This document shows positions 9,391 through 19,500 of a stretch of DNA of 64,000 bases, piece after piece. A program made the position numbers and the translations under genes. This DNA comes from Bacillus changyiensis (GTDB lineage: Bacteria; Bacillota; Bacilli; Bacillales; Bacillaceae): positions 182,327 to 246,326 of the forward strand of contig NZ_JAQFWW010000003.1 in NCBI RefSeq assembly GCF_027706145.1, given 5' to 3'. The notes under the pieces were generated by a model. That model was not told the DNA's origin, ran no database searches, and saw only the letters and a list, made by a program, of their open reading frames with translations. How positions within the stretch are numbered: the stretch's first letter is position 1; each line of letters opens with the position of its first letter.

Positions 9391-10704
9391 ATGATGCACA
9401 AACAAAATCCGCAACAAACGATAGCAATAATAGGTTTAGGGTTTGTTGGTTTGCCCTTAGCTATGTTATTAATTTCCAAAGAGGTGTCAGTGATCGGCAT
9501 TGATTTGGCAGAAGAAAAAATCAAATCTCTACATGCAGGAAATAGCTATATTTCTGATATAAAAGGAGAAACGGTGAAAAAGGGAATTGACAGCGGTTTT
9601 TTTCGAGTTTCTTCAAATTATCAGCTCATCAAAGAAGCTGATGCGGTCATTATATGTGTACCAACCCCACTAAACAAGAACTCAGAGCCTAATTTAGACG
9701 ATGTGAAAAGTGCGGTCCAGTCAATTAGCCAATATTTACAAAAAGGTCAACTTGTTGTGTTGGAAAGTTCAACATATCCGGGGACGACGAGAGATATCGT
9801 TAAGCCGATCCTAGAAAAAAGCGGTTTGACTTGTGGACGGGATTTTTATTTGGCCTATTCTCCTGAACGGGTCGATCCGGGAAATCAGTTTCCGATTGAG
9901 GTCGTTCCAAAAGTAGTTGGGGGGACAACAGAAGGATGCCTGAAAAAGGTGTATGATTTGTACAGCTGTATTTATCAAGAAGTTATCCCTGTCACATCAC
10001 CAGAAACTGCTGAACTTACAAAACTACTAGAAAATACGTATCGCTTTATTAATATTTCCTTTATCAATGAGTTTGCTATGATTTGCGAGCAACTCGGCAT
10101 AAACGTTTGGGAAGTGATTCATGCAGCAAACACAAAACCTTACGGATTTGCGGCATTTTATCCTGGCCCAGGAATCGGTGGACACTGTATACCGGTCGAC
10201 CCATTATATCTACAATTTATTATTAAAAAAAGCGGTTTAATGAGTGATTTTATTCAGCTATCAGAAGAGACAAATGAAAAAATCGTCCGCTATATCGCGG
10301 AACGATCATTACAATTAGCGGGAACTGAAAATCCAATCGAGGCTAATATTTTAATTTACGGTGTCACTTATAAACGCAATGTCGCAGATGTCCGTGAATC
10401 TCGATCATTAAATATTATACAAAGACTTATGGAGATTGGTGCCAAGGTATCCTATCATGATCCGCATGTTCCTGAGCTCTATATTGATGAAAAAAAGCTT
10501 TTCAGCACTTCAATTGATGCTGAATCATTGGAAAAATACGATTGTGTTGTACTCCTAACCGATCATGCTGAATTACCGAAAGAACGACTTTTACAACATG
10601 CTAAAGTGATTTTTGACACGAGAGGCATTTTAAAAGAGGCTTCAGGCAATGCGAAAGTTGCCCAGCTTGGAAATGGTTTGTCCCAGCCTCTATTTAATCA
10701 GTAA
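9391..10704 (+). CDS. UDP-N-acetylhexosamine 6-dehydrogenase (WbpA/WecC type)
   Basis: Oxidises C6 of a UDP-N-acetylhexosamine to the uronic acid. NAD-binding IGLGFVGLPLA at residues 14-24; the catalytic Cys266 sits in PGIGGHCIPVDP, the form typical of UDP-HexNAc rather than UDP-glucose dehydrogenases. The C-terminal domain has YGVTYKRNVADVRESRS. Length 437. GAAGGGG precedes the ATG. An 81-base gap separates it from the oxidoreductase gene; probably the same transcription unit. Its last 11 bases overlap the convergent yvaD-like gene. Confidence 0.87.
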   Translation: MMHKQNPQQTIAIIGLGFVGLPLAMLLISKEVSVIGIDLAEEKIKSLHAGNSYISDIKGETVKKGIDSGFFRVSSNYQLIKEADAVIICVPTPLNKNSEPNLDDVKSAVQSISQYLQKGQLVVLESSTYPGTTRDIVKPILEKSGLTCGRDFYLAYSPERVDPGNQFPIEVVPKVVGGTTEGCLKKVYDLYSCIYQEVIPVTSPETAELTKLLENTYRFINISFINEFAMICEQLGINVWEVIHAANTKPYGFAAFYPGPGIGGHCIPVDPLYLQFIIKKSGLMSDFIQLSEETNEKIVRYIAERSLQLAGTENPIEANILIYGVTYKRNVADVRESRSLNIIQRLMEIGAKVSYHDPHVPELYIDEKKLFSTSIDAESLEKYDCVVLLTDHAELPKERLLQHAKVIFDTRGILKEASGNAKVAQLGNGLSQPLFNQ

Positions 10705-11074
10705 TCAATCTGTAAATAAAAAATAACGGATAAATCATTAAAAAAAGATTAAACGACCACCAAACCGGATCGAAATCTTGGGTGAACACCCAAAATGAAA
10801 TGGCTTGTAGTCCGGAACAAAACGTTAAAACTAGAGAAGAAAGGGCAACGTTTTTCCATAACGTCTGCCCTTTTTTATGTAAGTATATACTCAACAGACC
10901 GGTGATGGATATCATTATATCTAACGGAAAAAAAGACCAATTCCAAGCTATAATAATCGGATTGTCATAGTCTTTAAATGCCGCACTTACAGGGATGAGA
11001 TGAAAAAAGGTAACGAACCAATATAAAATAAATCCAATATCAGTCATCATGAAAAATGGTTTTAATTTCCTCAT
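10694..11074 (-). CDS. yvaD: YvaD-like four-helix membrane protein
   Basis: Small membrane protein of 126 residues with four hydrophobic segments. The recognised features are its size and its place as last gene of a TetR - SMR - membrane protein operon, the yvaF-yvaE-yvaD arrangement of B. subtilis. Function unknown. Its start codon overlaps the SMR stop codon (ATGA), so translation is coupled. Confidence 0.75.
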   Translation of the reverse strand: MRKLKPFFMMTDIGFILYWFVTFFHLIPVSAAFKDYDNPIIIAWNWSFFPLDIMISITGLLSIYLHKKGQTLWKNVALSSLVLTFCSGLQAISFWVFTQDFDPVWWSFNLFLMIYPLFFIYRLITD

Positions 11075-11418
11075 AATTTTCCCCCTGTTTGAATTTGTGG
11101 AAGATGGTTGATAATATTTAATATCACGACTCCAGCTATAATCAAAGTGATAGCTATCACTTTAATGAGACTAATGCTTTCGTTAAAATAAAAAAAACCG
11201 ATTATTGAAATAAAGACAATTCCCATTCCAGACCATACTGCATAGGCAATAGAAATGTCCATTGTTTTTAATGTAAGTGTCAAAAATATCAAACTTGCAA
11301 CATATAAAACGAGTAATAGGATACTTGGAACGAGTTTTGAAAATCCATTTGAGAATTTCATGCTAATTGTGCCAGCTGTTTCAAAAAGAATCGCTAAAAG
11401 TAAATAGAGCCACTGCAT
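11071..11418 (-). CDS. yvaE: small multidrug resistance (SMR) transporter, YvaE-like
   Basis: Four-helix proton-coupled drug exporter of 115 residues. Helix 1 carries the essential glutamate (LAILFETAGTISMKFSNGF) and helix 3 the YAVWSGMG signature. AAAGGAGA precedes the ATG. It lies between the TetR gene (15-base gap) and yvaD (4-base overlap). A quaternary-ammonium or cationic dye substrate is likely for the family; the real substrate is unknown. Confidence 0.88.
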   Translation of the reverse strand: MQWLYLLLAILFETAGTISMKFSNGFSKLVPSILLLVLYVASLIFLTLTLKTMDISIAYAVWSGMGIVFISIIGFFYFNESISLIKVIAITLIIAGVVILNIINHLPQIQTGGKL

Positions 11419-11433
11419 AAGATGTCTTCTCCT

Positions 11434-11994
11434 TTAATGATGTTTAGTAACAATACCGTGTAACAAAATATCGACAACAGATTTTAAGACCTCTCCAATT
11501 GATTCCTGATTCTTGAGTGATGAGGATGGATCATAAATCTGATTCAGACTACCTGTATATATTTGAATGAATAATGGTAATGGGATCTTTTTGATGATTC
11601 CTTCGGCTTTCCCTAGTTCAAATAGTTCTTCAACAATGGACCAATCTTCTTTTAAAAACAAATCAAGCTTTTCCCATTGTTTGTAATGAAATTTCTTTAA
11701 CTCTGTCAATAAACGAACATCCATTAATTCAAATTCTGTCGGCAAGCTTATTAAAATTTGTTCAATCTTTTCTATTAAACTAAGCTGTTTATTAGCTGAG
11801 ATTGCTTTCTCTTTTTCTTTAATTTGAAAAATGAAATGATCAATAACACGATCAACGAGATCATCTTTGGATGAGAAGTGCTCGTAAATTGTTCGTTTGC
11901 TGATCGCTAATTGTTTGGCTAAATCGCTCATTGTAAAGGTAAATCCTTTTTGTTGCATCATGCTAATCGTTTCTTTGATCAACCGTTCTTTCAT
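11434..11994 (-). CDS. yvaF: TetR family repressor, YvaF-like
   Basis: DNA-binding repressor of 186 residues. The N-terminal helix-turn-helix reads FTMSDLAKQLAISKRTIYEHF, typical of TetR; the C-terminal ligand domain is not specific. First gene of the operon with the SMR exporter, so it probably represses its own operon and responds to an exported compound. AAAAAGGAGG precedes the ATG. The palindrome TACCAATGGTA at 12035-12045 lies inside its promoter. Confidence 0.87.
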   Translation of the reverse strand: MKERLIKETISMMQQKGFTFTMSDLAKQLAISKRTIYEHFSSKDDLVDRVIDHFIFQIKEKEKAISANKQLSLIEKIEQILISLPTEFELMDVRLLTELKKFHYKQWEKLDLFLKEDWSIVEELFELGKAEGIIKKIPLPLFIQIYTGSLNQIYDPSSSLKNQESIGEVLKSVVDILLHGIVTKHH

Positions 11995-12026
11995 TGCTGT
12001 TGCCTCCTTTTTGGTACTGTTAATAA

Positions 12027-12056
12027 TTTATAAGTACCAATGGTATCGTACACCAA
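12027..12056 (-). promoter_or_regulatory. yvaFED promoter with TetR operator candidate
   Basis: On the minus strand a -35 TTGGTG (12056-12051), an 18-base spacer and a -10 TATAAA (12032-12027). The spacer contains the 11-bp palindrome TACCAATGGTA (12035-12045), well placed to block RNA polymerase. Assignment to YvaF is by position. Confidence 0.6.
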
Positions 12057-12144
12057 TAAGAAGACATATGTAAAATATTTTGAATGCCTCACATTGAAAT
12101 GTCAGAAGAATACAATACGAAAAAAGGCCTAAAGGGTGAGAAGT

Positions 12145-13056
12145 GTGTGGATCGGAATTTTGTTCATCATCTTAGGATTAGGAATCACCATATTTGCCGT
12201 TAGCTTAATTGTCAGTTATTTGTTTGTGTTGCCAAGCCGTAATAGTTATGAACAAACATTTTGTTACGGGATTCAAAACAGTGAAATCATGGTTGATGTG
12301 TTTGAAGCACATCAAAAGGAGGAACTGTATATTACCTCTAATGATGGCTGTTCGCTCCATGCGATCCTTTTCCCTGTCCCGGGAAGTCAGAAAGCCATCC
12401 TCATAGCTCACGGAATGAAATGGTCATTATTTGGAGGATACAAATATGTCGAACTGTTTCAATCACTCGGTTATCATGTGTTGCTTTGTGACAACAGGTG
12501 CCACGGGCTAAGCGGTGGATCACATGTTTCATACGGATTTTATGAAAAGAATGACTTGGCAATGTGGACGAATGAACTTGAGAAAAGGCTTGGCAAAAAC
12601 ATGTGGATCGGTGTGCTAGGTGAATCATTGGGAGCGGCGGCAGCCATTGAATTGATGAAACAAGATCGCAGAATTCGATTTTGTATTGCTGATTCATGTT
12701 TCAGCGATTTAACCGAGCTTTGCCGCTTTCAATTGAAAACAGCTGTCAGAATGGCTGTGCCGTTTTTGATTCCGTTGACTAGTACGCTCATAAAGCGAAG
12801 GCATGGCTGGAGTCTTTCTGACATTTCTCCAGTCAAGCATCTTGAACGAAATGATACACCATTCTTTATTATTCATGGAACAGAGGATCAGCTTGTTCCA
12901 TTGAAAATGGCAAAAGCGTTGTATGAGCGGAAAAAAGGCTTCAAACAACTGTATTTAATTGAAGGAGCAGGACATGTCGACGGGTTTCGTCAGAACCGAG
13001 AGGAATACGTCAAAAAGTTAACGGATTTTTTAGTGAAGGTGGAACCAACCAACTAA
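12145..13056 (+). CDS. alpha/beta hydrolase with N-terminal membrane anchor (YqkD-like)
   Basis: Serine hydrolase of about 303 residues. One N-terminal membrane helix (WIGILFIILGLGITIFAV), then the catalytic serine in GESLGAA, the Asp in IHGTEDQLVP and the His in GAGHVDGF. The active site is probably outside the membrane; natural substrate unknown. GTG codons at 12136 and 12145 are both possible; 12145 fits the AAAGGGTGAG site better. The 3' end overlaps the convergent HxlR gene by 4 bases. Confidence 0.8.
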   Translation: MWIGILFIILGLGITIFAVSLIVSYLFVLPSRNSYEQTFCYGIQNSEIMVDVFEAHQKEELYITSNDGCSLHAILFPVPGSQKAILIAHGMKWSLFGGYKYVELFQSLGYHVLLCDNRCHGLSGGSHVSYGFYEKNDLAMWTNELEKRLGKNMWIGVLGESLGAAAAIELMKQDRRIRFCIADSCFSDLTELCRFQLKTAVRMAVPFLIPLTSTLIKRRHGWSLSDISPVKHLERNDTPFFIIHGTEDQLVPLKMAKALYERKKGFKQLYLIEGAGHVDGFRQNREEYVKKLTDFLVKVEPTN

Positions 13057-13439
13057 TCATACTGCACCTTTTCCGCAGCTGATTTTTTTCTGATGTTATT
13101 GATTGTAGAGGCGTGTACCTTTCCCCAGTTCATCATTTGGTTAATAATCGGTACCAGTGTTTCACCGAAATCTGTTAAACTGTATTCGACTTTAGGTGGT
13201 ACCTGTTTATAAATTTTGCGGTGAACAATTCCATCACGTTCAAGTTCACGAAGCTGGAGCGTTAGCATGCGCTGTGTAACGGTTGGTATTAAACGCCGCA
13301 ATTCATTGAAACGTTTTTTCTCATCTATTAAATGAAATAATATAATACTCTTCCATTTACCGCCGATGATGTCAATTGTCGCTTCTACTGGACATGAATA
13401 TCCTTCTAGGATCGTGCAGTTTGCAGAATGATCTTCCAT
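13053..13439 (-). CDS. HxlR/DUF24 (MarR-type) redox regulator, HypR-like
   Basis: Winged-helix regulator of about 128 residues. It has the DUF24 signature CPVEATIDIIGGKWK with the conserved redox Cys at 16, and recognition helix region TQRMLTLQLRELERDG. A second Cys lies at 8; no third Cys matches the HypR partner Cys49 of B. subtilis. The start is set at the ATG 14 codons inside the longest frame, with AAGGAGAG upstream. It is divergent from a yfkO/hypO-type nitroreductase, the known target of HypR in B. subtilis, so it probably controls that gene in response to thiol or quinone stress. Confidence 0.82.
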   Translation of the reverse strand: MEDHSANCTILEGYSCPVEATIDIIGGKWKSIILFHLIDEKKRFNELRRLIPTVTQRMLTLQLRELERDGIVHRKIYKQVPPKVEYSLTDFGETLVPIINQMMNWGKVHASTINNIRKKSAAEKVQYD

Positions 13440-13453
13440 ATTCACTCTCTCCT

Positions 13454-13473
13454 TAGTATAAAAAATGATACTA
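13454..13473. promoter_or_regulatory. inverted repeat, candidate DUF24-regulator operator
   Basis: TAGTAT at 13454-13459 and its exact complement ATACTA at 13468-13473, 8 bases apart, directly upstream of the regulator's ribosome binding site and inside the divergent intergenic region. Size and symmetry suit a MarR-type dimer. It would control at least the regulator's own gene. Confidence 0.5.
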
Positions 13474-13564
13474 TCTAACAAAAATGTGCGTACTTTTATA
13501 TTTTATTATAACGACTAAAATAGAACTTGATAAAGAAATACACACTGAAGAAAAGGAGAGAAGC

Positions 13565-14248
13565 ATGATGTCAGGTCAATTAAAAAAACAGGAGATTCTT
13601 AATGCCTTTGAATTTAGACATGCTACTAAACAGTTCGATCCAAAGAAAAAAATTTCAAAAGAAGATTTTCAGTTTATATTAGAGGCCGGTCGATTGTCAC
13701 CGAGCTCTATCGGTCTTGAACCTTGGAAGTTTCTTGTCATTCAAAATCAAGAATTACGGGAAAAGCTACGCAAGGTATCATGGGGAGCTCAAGGACAGCT
13801 TCCAACCGCCAGTCATTTCGTTTTGCTGCTCGGCCGAACTGCACAAGATATGAGATATGATTCTGATTATGTAACACATCAATTAAGAGATGTGAAAAAA
13901 TGGTCGGAAGATATGATTGAAAGTAGAGTAAAAGGTGGAATAATTAAGAGTTTTCAAGATGATGATTTTCATTTGCTTGAGAGTGACAGAGCGATGTTTG
14001 ACTGGGTTTCCAAACAAACTTATATCGCCCTTGCAAATATGATGACAGCGGCTGCAATGATTGGTATTGACTCATGTCCTATTGAAGGGTTTAATTATGA
14101 TGATGTTCATAAGCTTTTAGAAAATGAAGGGCTGCTTGAAAATGGTCATTTTGATATTTCAGTTATGGCTGCATTCGGATACCGGATGAAAGAGCCGCGC
14201 CCTAAAACAAGGAAGCCAATGGATCAAGTGGTGGAATGGGTGGAATAA
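13565..14248 (+). CDS. yfkO: NAD(P)H nitroreductase / flavin oxidoreductase, YfkO (HypO)-like
   Basis: FMN-dependent oxidoreductase of about 227 residues reducing nitro compounds or quinones. Features: AFEFRHATKQF N-terminus (Arg for FMN phosphate), LEAGRLSPSSIGLEPWKFLV and GIDSCPIEGF of the nitroreductase fold. ATGs at 13565 and 13568 both follow AAGGAGAG; the longer reading frame lacks a site. It begins the yfk gene order shared with B. subtilis. In B. subtilis YfkO (HypO) is induced by disulfide stress through HypR. Confidence 0.85.
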   Translation: MMSGQLKKQEILNAFEFRHATKQFDPKKKISKEDFQFILEAGRLSPSSIGLEPWKFLVIQNQELREKLRKVSWGAQGQLPTASHFVLLLGRTAQDMRYDSDYVTHQLRDVKKWSEDMIESRVKGGIIKSFQDDDFHLLESDRAMFDWVSKQTYIALANMMTAAAMIGIDSCPIEGFNYDDVHKLLENEGLLENGHFDISVMAAFGYRMKEPRPKTRKPMDQVVEWVE

Positions 14249-14261
14249 ATCACTCTTATTG

Positions 14262-14295
14262 AAAACAGATGGGTAAAGTAAATCCCATCTGTTTT
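14262..14295. terminator. bidirectional intrinsic terminator
   Basis: 12-bp arms AAAACAGATGGG (14262-14273) and CCCATCTGTTTT (14284-14295) between the convergent nitroreductase and DUF1992 genes. Confidence 0.85.
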
Positions 14296-14312
14296 AAGGT
14301 TCGTTATATCAC

Positions 14313-14645
14313 TTATTCCCATCTCTCTTTTTGTATATGGTAGTTTTCTTCAGTTATCATGATCTTCTGAAAAGGTGCTGGACAGATTTTATTATACTTG
14401 CGAATTTGATCGTTGATATCCTCTAGTTCCTTAAAAGATTTAAGATTTTTTAACGCATCAGAGATCTTTTTTTGGAGTTTGATCCATTCTGGCAGGTATC
14501 CTGCATGTCGGGCTATTTTTTGAAAATGCTGGTATGTGTCACCGCTGAAAAACTCCTTTGATAGTGGCTTACCTTTACCAGGCAAATCTTTAGATTGATC
14601 AGATTGTTTGAGAATGTCTCCGATCGGGTCTCGATATTCCATCAC
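14313..14645 (-). CDS. DUF1992 (DnaJ-C28-like) protein
   Basis: Small soluble protein of 110 residues with the DUF1992 hallmark DLPGKGKPL in the first third (residues about 21-29). The domain is named after human DNAJC28; its function is unknown and there is no J domain here. GTG (14645) and ATG (14642) starts are both reachable from AAGGAGG. The start overlaps the last codons of the broken MFS gene, suggesting the two were once co-transcribed. Confidence 0.8.
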   Translation of the reverse strand: MMEYRDPIGDILKQSDQSKDLPGKGKPLSKEFFSGDTYQHFQKIARHAGYLPEWIKLQKKISDALKNLKSFKELEDINDQIRKYNKICPAPFQKIMITEENYHIQKERWE

Positions 14646-15832
14646 TCATTCCTCCTTTTTAATACGTAGTCTTCAATAAAAAAATGATTTTTCGAAGGTA
14701 AAAAGGTCATCATACATAAAATAACTGTCATGAATAACATCACAAATGAGCCTACAATGAACACTGGTTTTACGGTAAAAAGATTTGCTGTCAAACTTAT
14801 TGAGAGAGTTACAAAAATGTTAAGGATAGCTTGGGATAAACTATAGATGCTTGTGATTCTTCCTATCATCTTTACATTGACATTTTTTTAATAAAAGGTT
14901 AAAAAATCAGTGTTAGCAAAAGCAAGAAAAAATGCAAGTATAAAAAATCCAAGTACAGTAACAGTCACTGTTGTCGAAAGTGAAAACATGACATAACCAC
15001 TAGCAAATAAAACCGTGCCGAATCCAAATAATAGATTGATGGAAAAGTATTTAACTGCAATAGAGTTGAATAATGAACTAATTAATATTCCTGCTCCAGA
15101 TACACTCACTAAAAATTCGTATTGGCTATCAGTTAAATGAAGAACATCTTTAGCGAAAGTCGCTTCTAGGCATCAAGAGCTCCTGTAATTAAAAGTGAAC
15201 TATGAAAAAGAAAATAGATTGTCATCGTATATAAAGCGTTTTTACTAAAATGATAAACTTCAATCCAGTCTTGGCGAATAACAGACCAACTCATTTTAGC
15301 TGTTCGGTTTGATGTTCAGTTTTTTCGAGTTTAGGCATCCAAAGCATGATAAGACCTGAAAATAGAAATGATACAGCATTACAGTAGATCGCTAAAATAG
15401 GGGATCCAAGCATAAATAAAAACGCCTGCTACAGCTGGACCGATTAAGAAAGCTCCAGAATTCACTAAACTAAGAAATGAGTTAAAGTGTTTTCGCTTTT
15501 TTTTTCTGGAATGAGCTTTGTGATATATGTCATCGAACTCGGACTAAAAATAAAGTAGCCATATTGATTAAGAACTTGATGATATAGATTAAAGAAAGTG
15601 AGGTATCATGTCCATCATTATCATGATGTCCCTTTTGTTGAACCAATCAATGATACTTCCTGACTAAAAGTTGGTGACCAGCATTGCAATTGGCTTGATG
15701 ATATAGATTTTGCTACAGCTGTAGGCGAGTCAGTCATATCAAAGATTAATAATGATAATGCAATTAAATAAATCCAGTCACCAATAGTGGAGATATCGAT
15801 CGACCTCTTGTTTATTTTATGCTCAAGTAAAT
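14642..15832 (-). pseudogene. MFS transporter, multiply disrupted
   Basis: Remains of a roughly 400-residue major facilitator. In order on the minus strand: an N-terminal stretch IGDWIYLIALSLLIFDMT (about 15800-15740), a central part with LVNSGAFLIGPAVAG (about 15480-15430), a later part with FLVSVSGAGILISSLF (about 15110) and a C-terminal part MIGRITSIYSLSQAIL (from 14869). The pieces lie in different frames with stops between them, and some sequence is missing near 15600. No start codon with a ribosome site was found. A dead gene; the original cargo is unknown. Confidence 0.8.
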
Positions 15833-15839
15833 TACAACT

Positions 15840-16529
15840 TTATTGCAAATGAGCATTTTTGTGATTGCATTGTTCAACTGGTTTGACCGCGTGTCCATTT
15901 CCATCTGTGCACCAAGATTGAGATTGGAAAGCGAGAAAAATGGCTACCCACCTGTTTTCTTGTTCAAAGTGGATCAAGATGCCCCCATCTTGCCAAATTC
16001 CATTGTCATTTTTCCACGGTTCCAAATTCCCCTGATTCATATGAATATCATGGATACCGTTTCCAGGTAAAAAATCAAAATAACGATCTGGAGTGTTTTC
16101 CTCTGGCCCCCAACGATCTCCGAAAGCATAGATGATAGCTGATTGATCAATTGCTTGCTGAACATAATATTGAATTTTTTCGTTTAAATCGTTATCAATT
16201 CCATCCAGATCTGGCGGTAAAGGAATCATCTTACTGGAATCTAATAAATTTCCACGGATAAAATCAAGGCCAATATTTGGGCAATTATTTCGGATAGAAG
16301 TAAAACCGAAATCTAAATCTGGTAACTTGATGATGTCCTCTGAATGAAAGTGTTCATCAACCATATACAATACTTCTGAAGGATGTGCTTGGGATTTAAT
16401 ATTAATCGCAATTCGATACTGTATTGCTTGCTCATCTTGAATAAGCACTTGAAAATGAGGCTTTTCACCACTTCCTAGCATCGTTTTAACTGCTTTACCT
16501 TTTAAAACTCCATAATTTTTTAAAGGCAT
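15840..16529 (-). CDS. yukJ: DUF2278 family protein, YukJ-like
   Basis: Soluble protein of about 229 residues starting MPLKNYGVLKGKAV, the conserved opening of the YukJ/DUF2278 family, with HFQVLIQD and IHMNQGN later. Function not established. The start is the second ATG, 8 bases after AAGGAGG; the first ATG is only 2 bases from it. It begins 13 bases after the yfkN stop, so it is probably in an operon with that nucleotidase. This neighbour is not part of the B. subtilis yfk order. Confidence 0.8.
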   Translation of the reverse strand: MPLKNYGVLKGKAVKTMLGSGEKPHFQVLIQDEQAIQYRIAINIKSQAHPSEVLYMVDEHFHSEDIIKLPDLDFGFTSIRNNCPNIGLDFIRGNLLDSSKMIPLPPDLDGIDNDLNEKIQYYVQQAIDQSAIIYAFGDRWGPEENTPDRYFDFLPGNGIHDIHMNQGNLEPWKNDNGIWQDGGILIHFEQENRWVAIFLAFQSQSWCTDGNGHAVKPVEQCNHKNAHLQ

Positions 16530-16542
16530 ATTCATGTCCTCC

Positions 16543-19500
16543 TTAAGCAGATTTTTGCCAAAAACTCATTTTTAATTGATTTGGTAAAACAACTTCCGTT
16601 ATTCTATTTTCAATAGTTGGTGCAACTACATCGGATTGTGCCAGTTGTTCAATAAAAACTTCATAGTCTGTAAAGCCCAAATTGACTTTATTCTTTGCTT
16701 TTTTAAAGACATTGTAGCCGTCCCCGCCACTAGCAATAAAATGAGTTGTGGCGACTCGATAAGTTTGCTTTAGATCGAGTGGTTCTGACTCACCTTTTTT
16801 ATTGATGAGTTTTACAGCCAGTATCCGGTTTCCTTCTGATTTATTGCGTGTAAAAGTAAATGTTAAGCCAGCCACATGAGGAAATGCACCACCACCTTTT
16901 TCAATTTGACTGACACCATGTTCAAGTGCCTCGACAATTTGAGCTCCTGTTAAGTCTGCAGTATAAATTGTTTTGCTAAATGGCATGACATGAAGAACAT
17001 CGCTAAAGGTAATTACACCTTGAGGTATCCCGTTTCTGATACTACCGCCATTTATGATTGCCAAGTCAGCACTGCCAGATTGTCTTGCTTTGTTTAACAT
17101 GCTGTCAGCAATCAGATTTCCCAGATTTGTCTCTTTTGAACGGACATGCTCTCGTTTTCCATCAAGCGGAACAGCAGCAAATCCAACTTTTTTTGTTTTT
17201 AATTCATGGAGCTCTTGTTTAAATTGGTCAAGCTTTTTCTTTACTGTCGGCTCTTCCTGTATCTTTTCATCAATTGTGATCGTCTGAAAACAGGATTTTT
17301 TGGTTTGCACGACTCCGCTCCTATCAAACACGAGATCCACTCTGCCTAAAAATTGACCATAGTCTTTAACCTGGGCAATAATTGTCGGCTCTTTGTTTGG
17401 AACAACTTTCAATTGGTCCACTAGTGTATGCGTATGACCGCCGATAATCAAGTCGATTCCTTTCACTTTTTTGGCAAGCTCCAAATCGCGGTTGTAGCCA
17501 AGATGGGTCAGGGCGATCACTTTATTGACGTTTTCAGTTTTAGTGATTTTTTTGACAGTCTTTTTCGCGGACTGATAAGCGTTTTTGAATGTTATATTTG
17601 GGCCTGGGCTTGATGTATTTCTTGTAGTTTCTGTTGTCAATCCAAAAACAGCGACCTTTTCTCCATTGATATCAAGCACAATGTAAGGGTAAATTCCGCT
17701 TGGTTTATACTGGGTTGTTTTAAAGACCATCGGTTTTTTACGCCATTTATTGAGGACGGGGTCCTTTGAAACATCGATATTTGAACTAACGATTGGGAAG
17801 ATCGGGGCTTCAAACAAATGCCGGTTATTAGGATCAACAGCCAGACCATTTCCACTGAGAAAGTCAGCAAGTCCTTTTGGTCCTTTATCAAATTCATGGT
17901 TGCCGAGAGTCATCGCATCATAACCGATCATGTTCATCATTTTTAGATCGGCGAGTCCGTTCCATTTTGTAAAATAAAGATCTCCGGAGAACACATCTCC
18001 AGCATCAAGCAAGATATTGTTTTCAGTTTTATCACGAATGTCTTTGATTTTTGTGGCTCGTCTTGCGGTATGATCAAGATGGGCATGCGTATCATTTGTA
18101 TGCATCACTGTTACTGTCCAGTTCTTTTCAGCTTCCGGTGGCTCAGTCTCGTCAAATGTTAATTTGTAAACACCATATCCTTGAATTGCTGATTCTCTTA
18201 CAAAATCGATGCTTTTCAATTTTTCCGCAAAAGGTTTTGCTAGTAAAGATGATTCAAATATAATTTTTGGCCCTCTGACAGGTTTGATTGACCAGTTATT
18301 GTCTGCTTTCGGGTTGATCGTGCCTTTTGCCATGATATAGTTCATTAGCACCTGCCGGTTTTCATCAGCTGCCGTATAAACAACTTTATCCTTTGACAAA
18401 TGGGGGAAGCCTCCACCTCCGAATGCGCGGTAATTATTGGTGACGATCAGAAATTCCTGTTCATCTTTGACTGGTTTTCCGTTGTATGCTAAATGTCTAA
18501 TCCGGTTTGCTTGCGGGTTTTTTAGTGCCCCTGATAAATCATATTTTGTAGGTTCTGTAATATCAATCTCATATGTTACACCATCAATCACATCATAATT
18601 ATATGACCTAAAGTCTTGATGAAGCAGAGCCTGTTCCCCGGTGTTGGAAGGGTCAATTTGATTAAACTGTCCCGCTGACATCTCAAGCCAGTCCTTCACT
18701 TCACTTCCTGTCAGTTTGACGATATAAAGCGTATTATCATATAAATACAGATCACCGATATGTTTAATCGCCAAATCACCGGCACGAATATTTGTATAGT
18801 AATCAGGTCCATTGCGGCCGCCTGCTTTAAATGGAGCACTTGCTGATAGAATTGGCAAGTTTTCATATTTGGTGCCTTTTATCACATCTCGGGCGTACCA
18901 TTTCTGTGCATCAGCGACGATCTGAATGGATGGATCATCGACAACTTGCGAGAAAAAGCTGTTAATATCAATTTCAGTTTTGCCAATTGGTTTGCGGACA
19001 AATTGCAATGTCTTTTCATGGGTACTTTTGATGGACTCAGTCACGGTTTGATGTTGTGAAGTAACACGTCCCTCTATTGCTTCTGTTTTTGCATCATGGT
19101 CTTTAACTGTCCATTTTCCAGCATTTTGCACAAGCTGTAGATTGATGATGCCTAAATGACTGCCCCAGTTTTTTGGCATGACGACAGGAATTCCGTTAAT
19201 TGTGCCTTTTTGAATGTCAATTTTAGCATTTCCTTGATAGTCAGGGCTTGGGAATAGATTATGCTGATGACCTGAAATAATCGCATCGATTCCATCGGCT
19301 TTGAGAGCTAAATCAAATACAGCATTTTCAGCGCCTTTTGGCAGTTGTTTCGTTTCAATACCAGAATGCGCGAGAGCGATAATCAAGTCTGCTCCTTCCG
19401 CTTTCATTTTCGGAATCATTTCTTGGGCTGATTCAGTTATATCTTGCACAGTTAATTTTCCCTCAAGATGCTTATGGTCCCAAGTTAAAATTTGTGGAGG

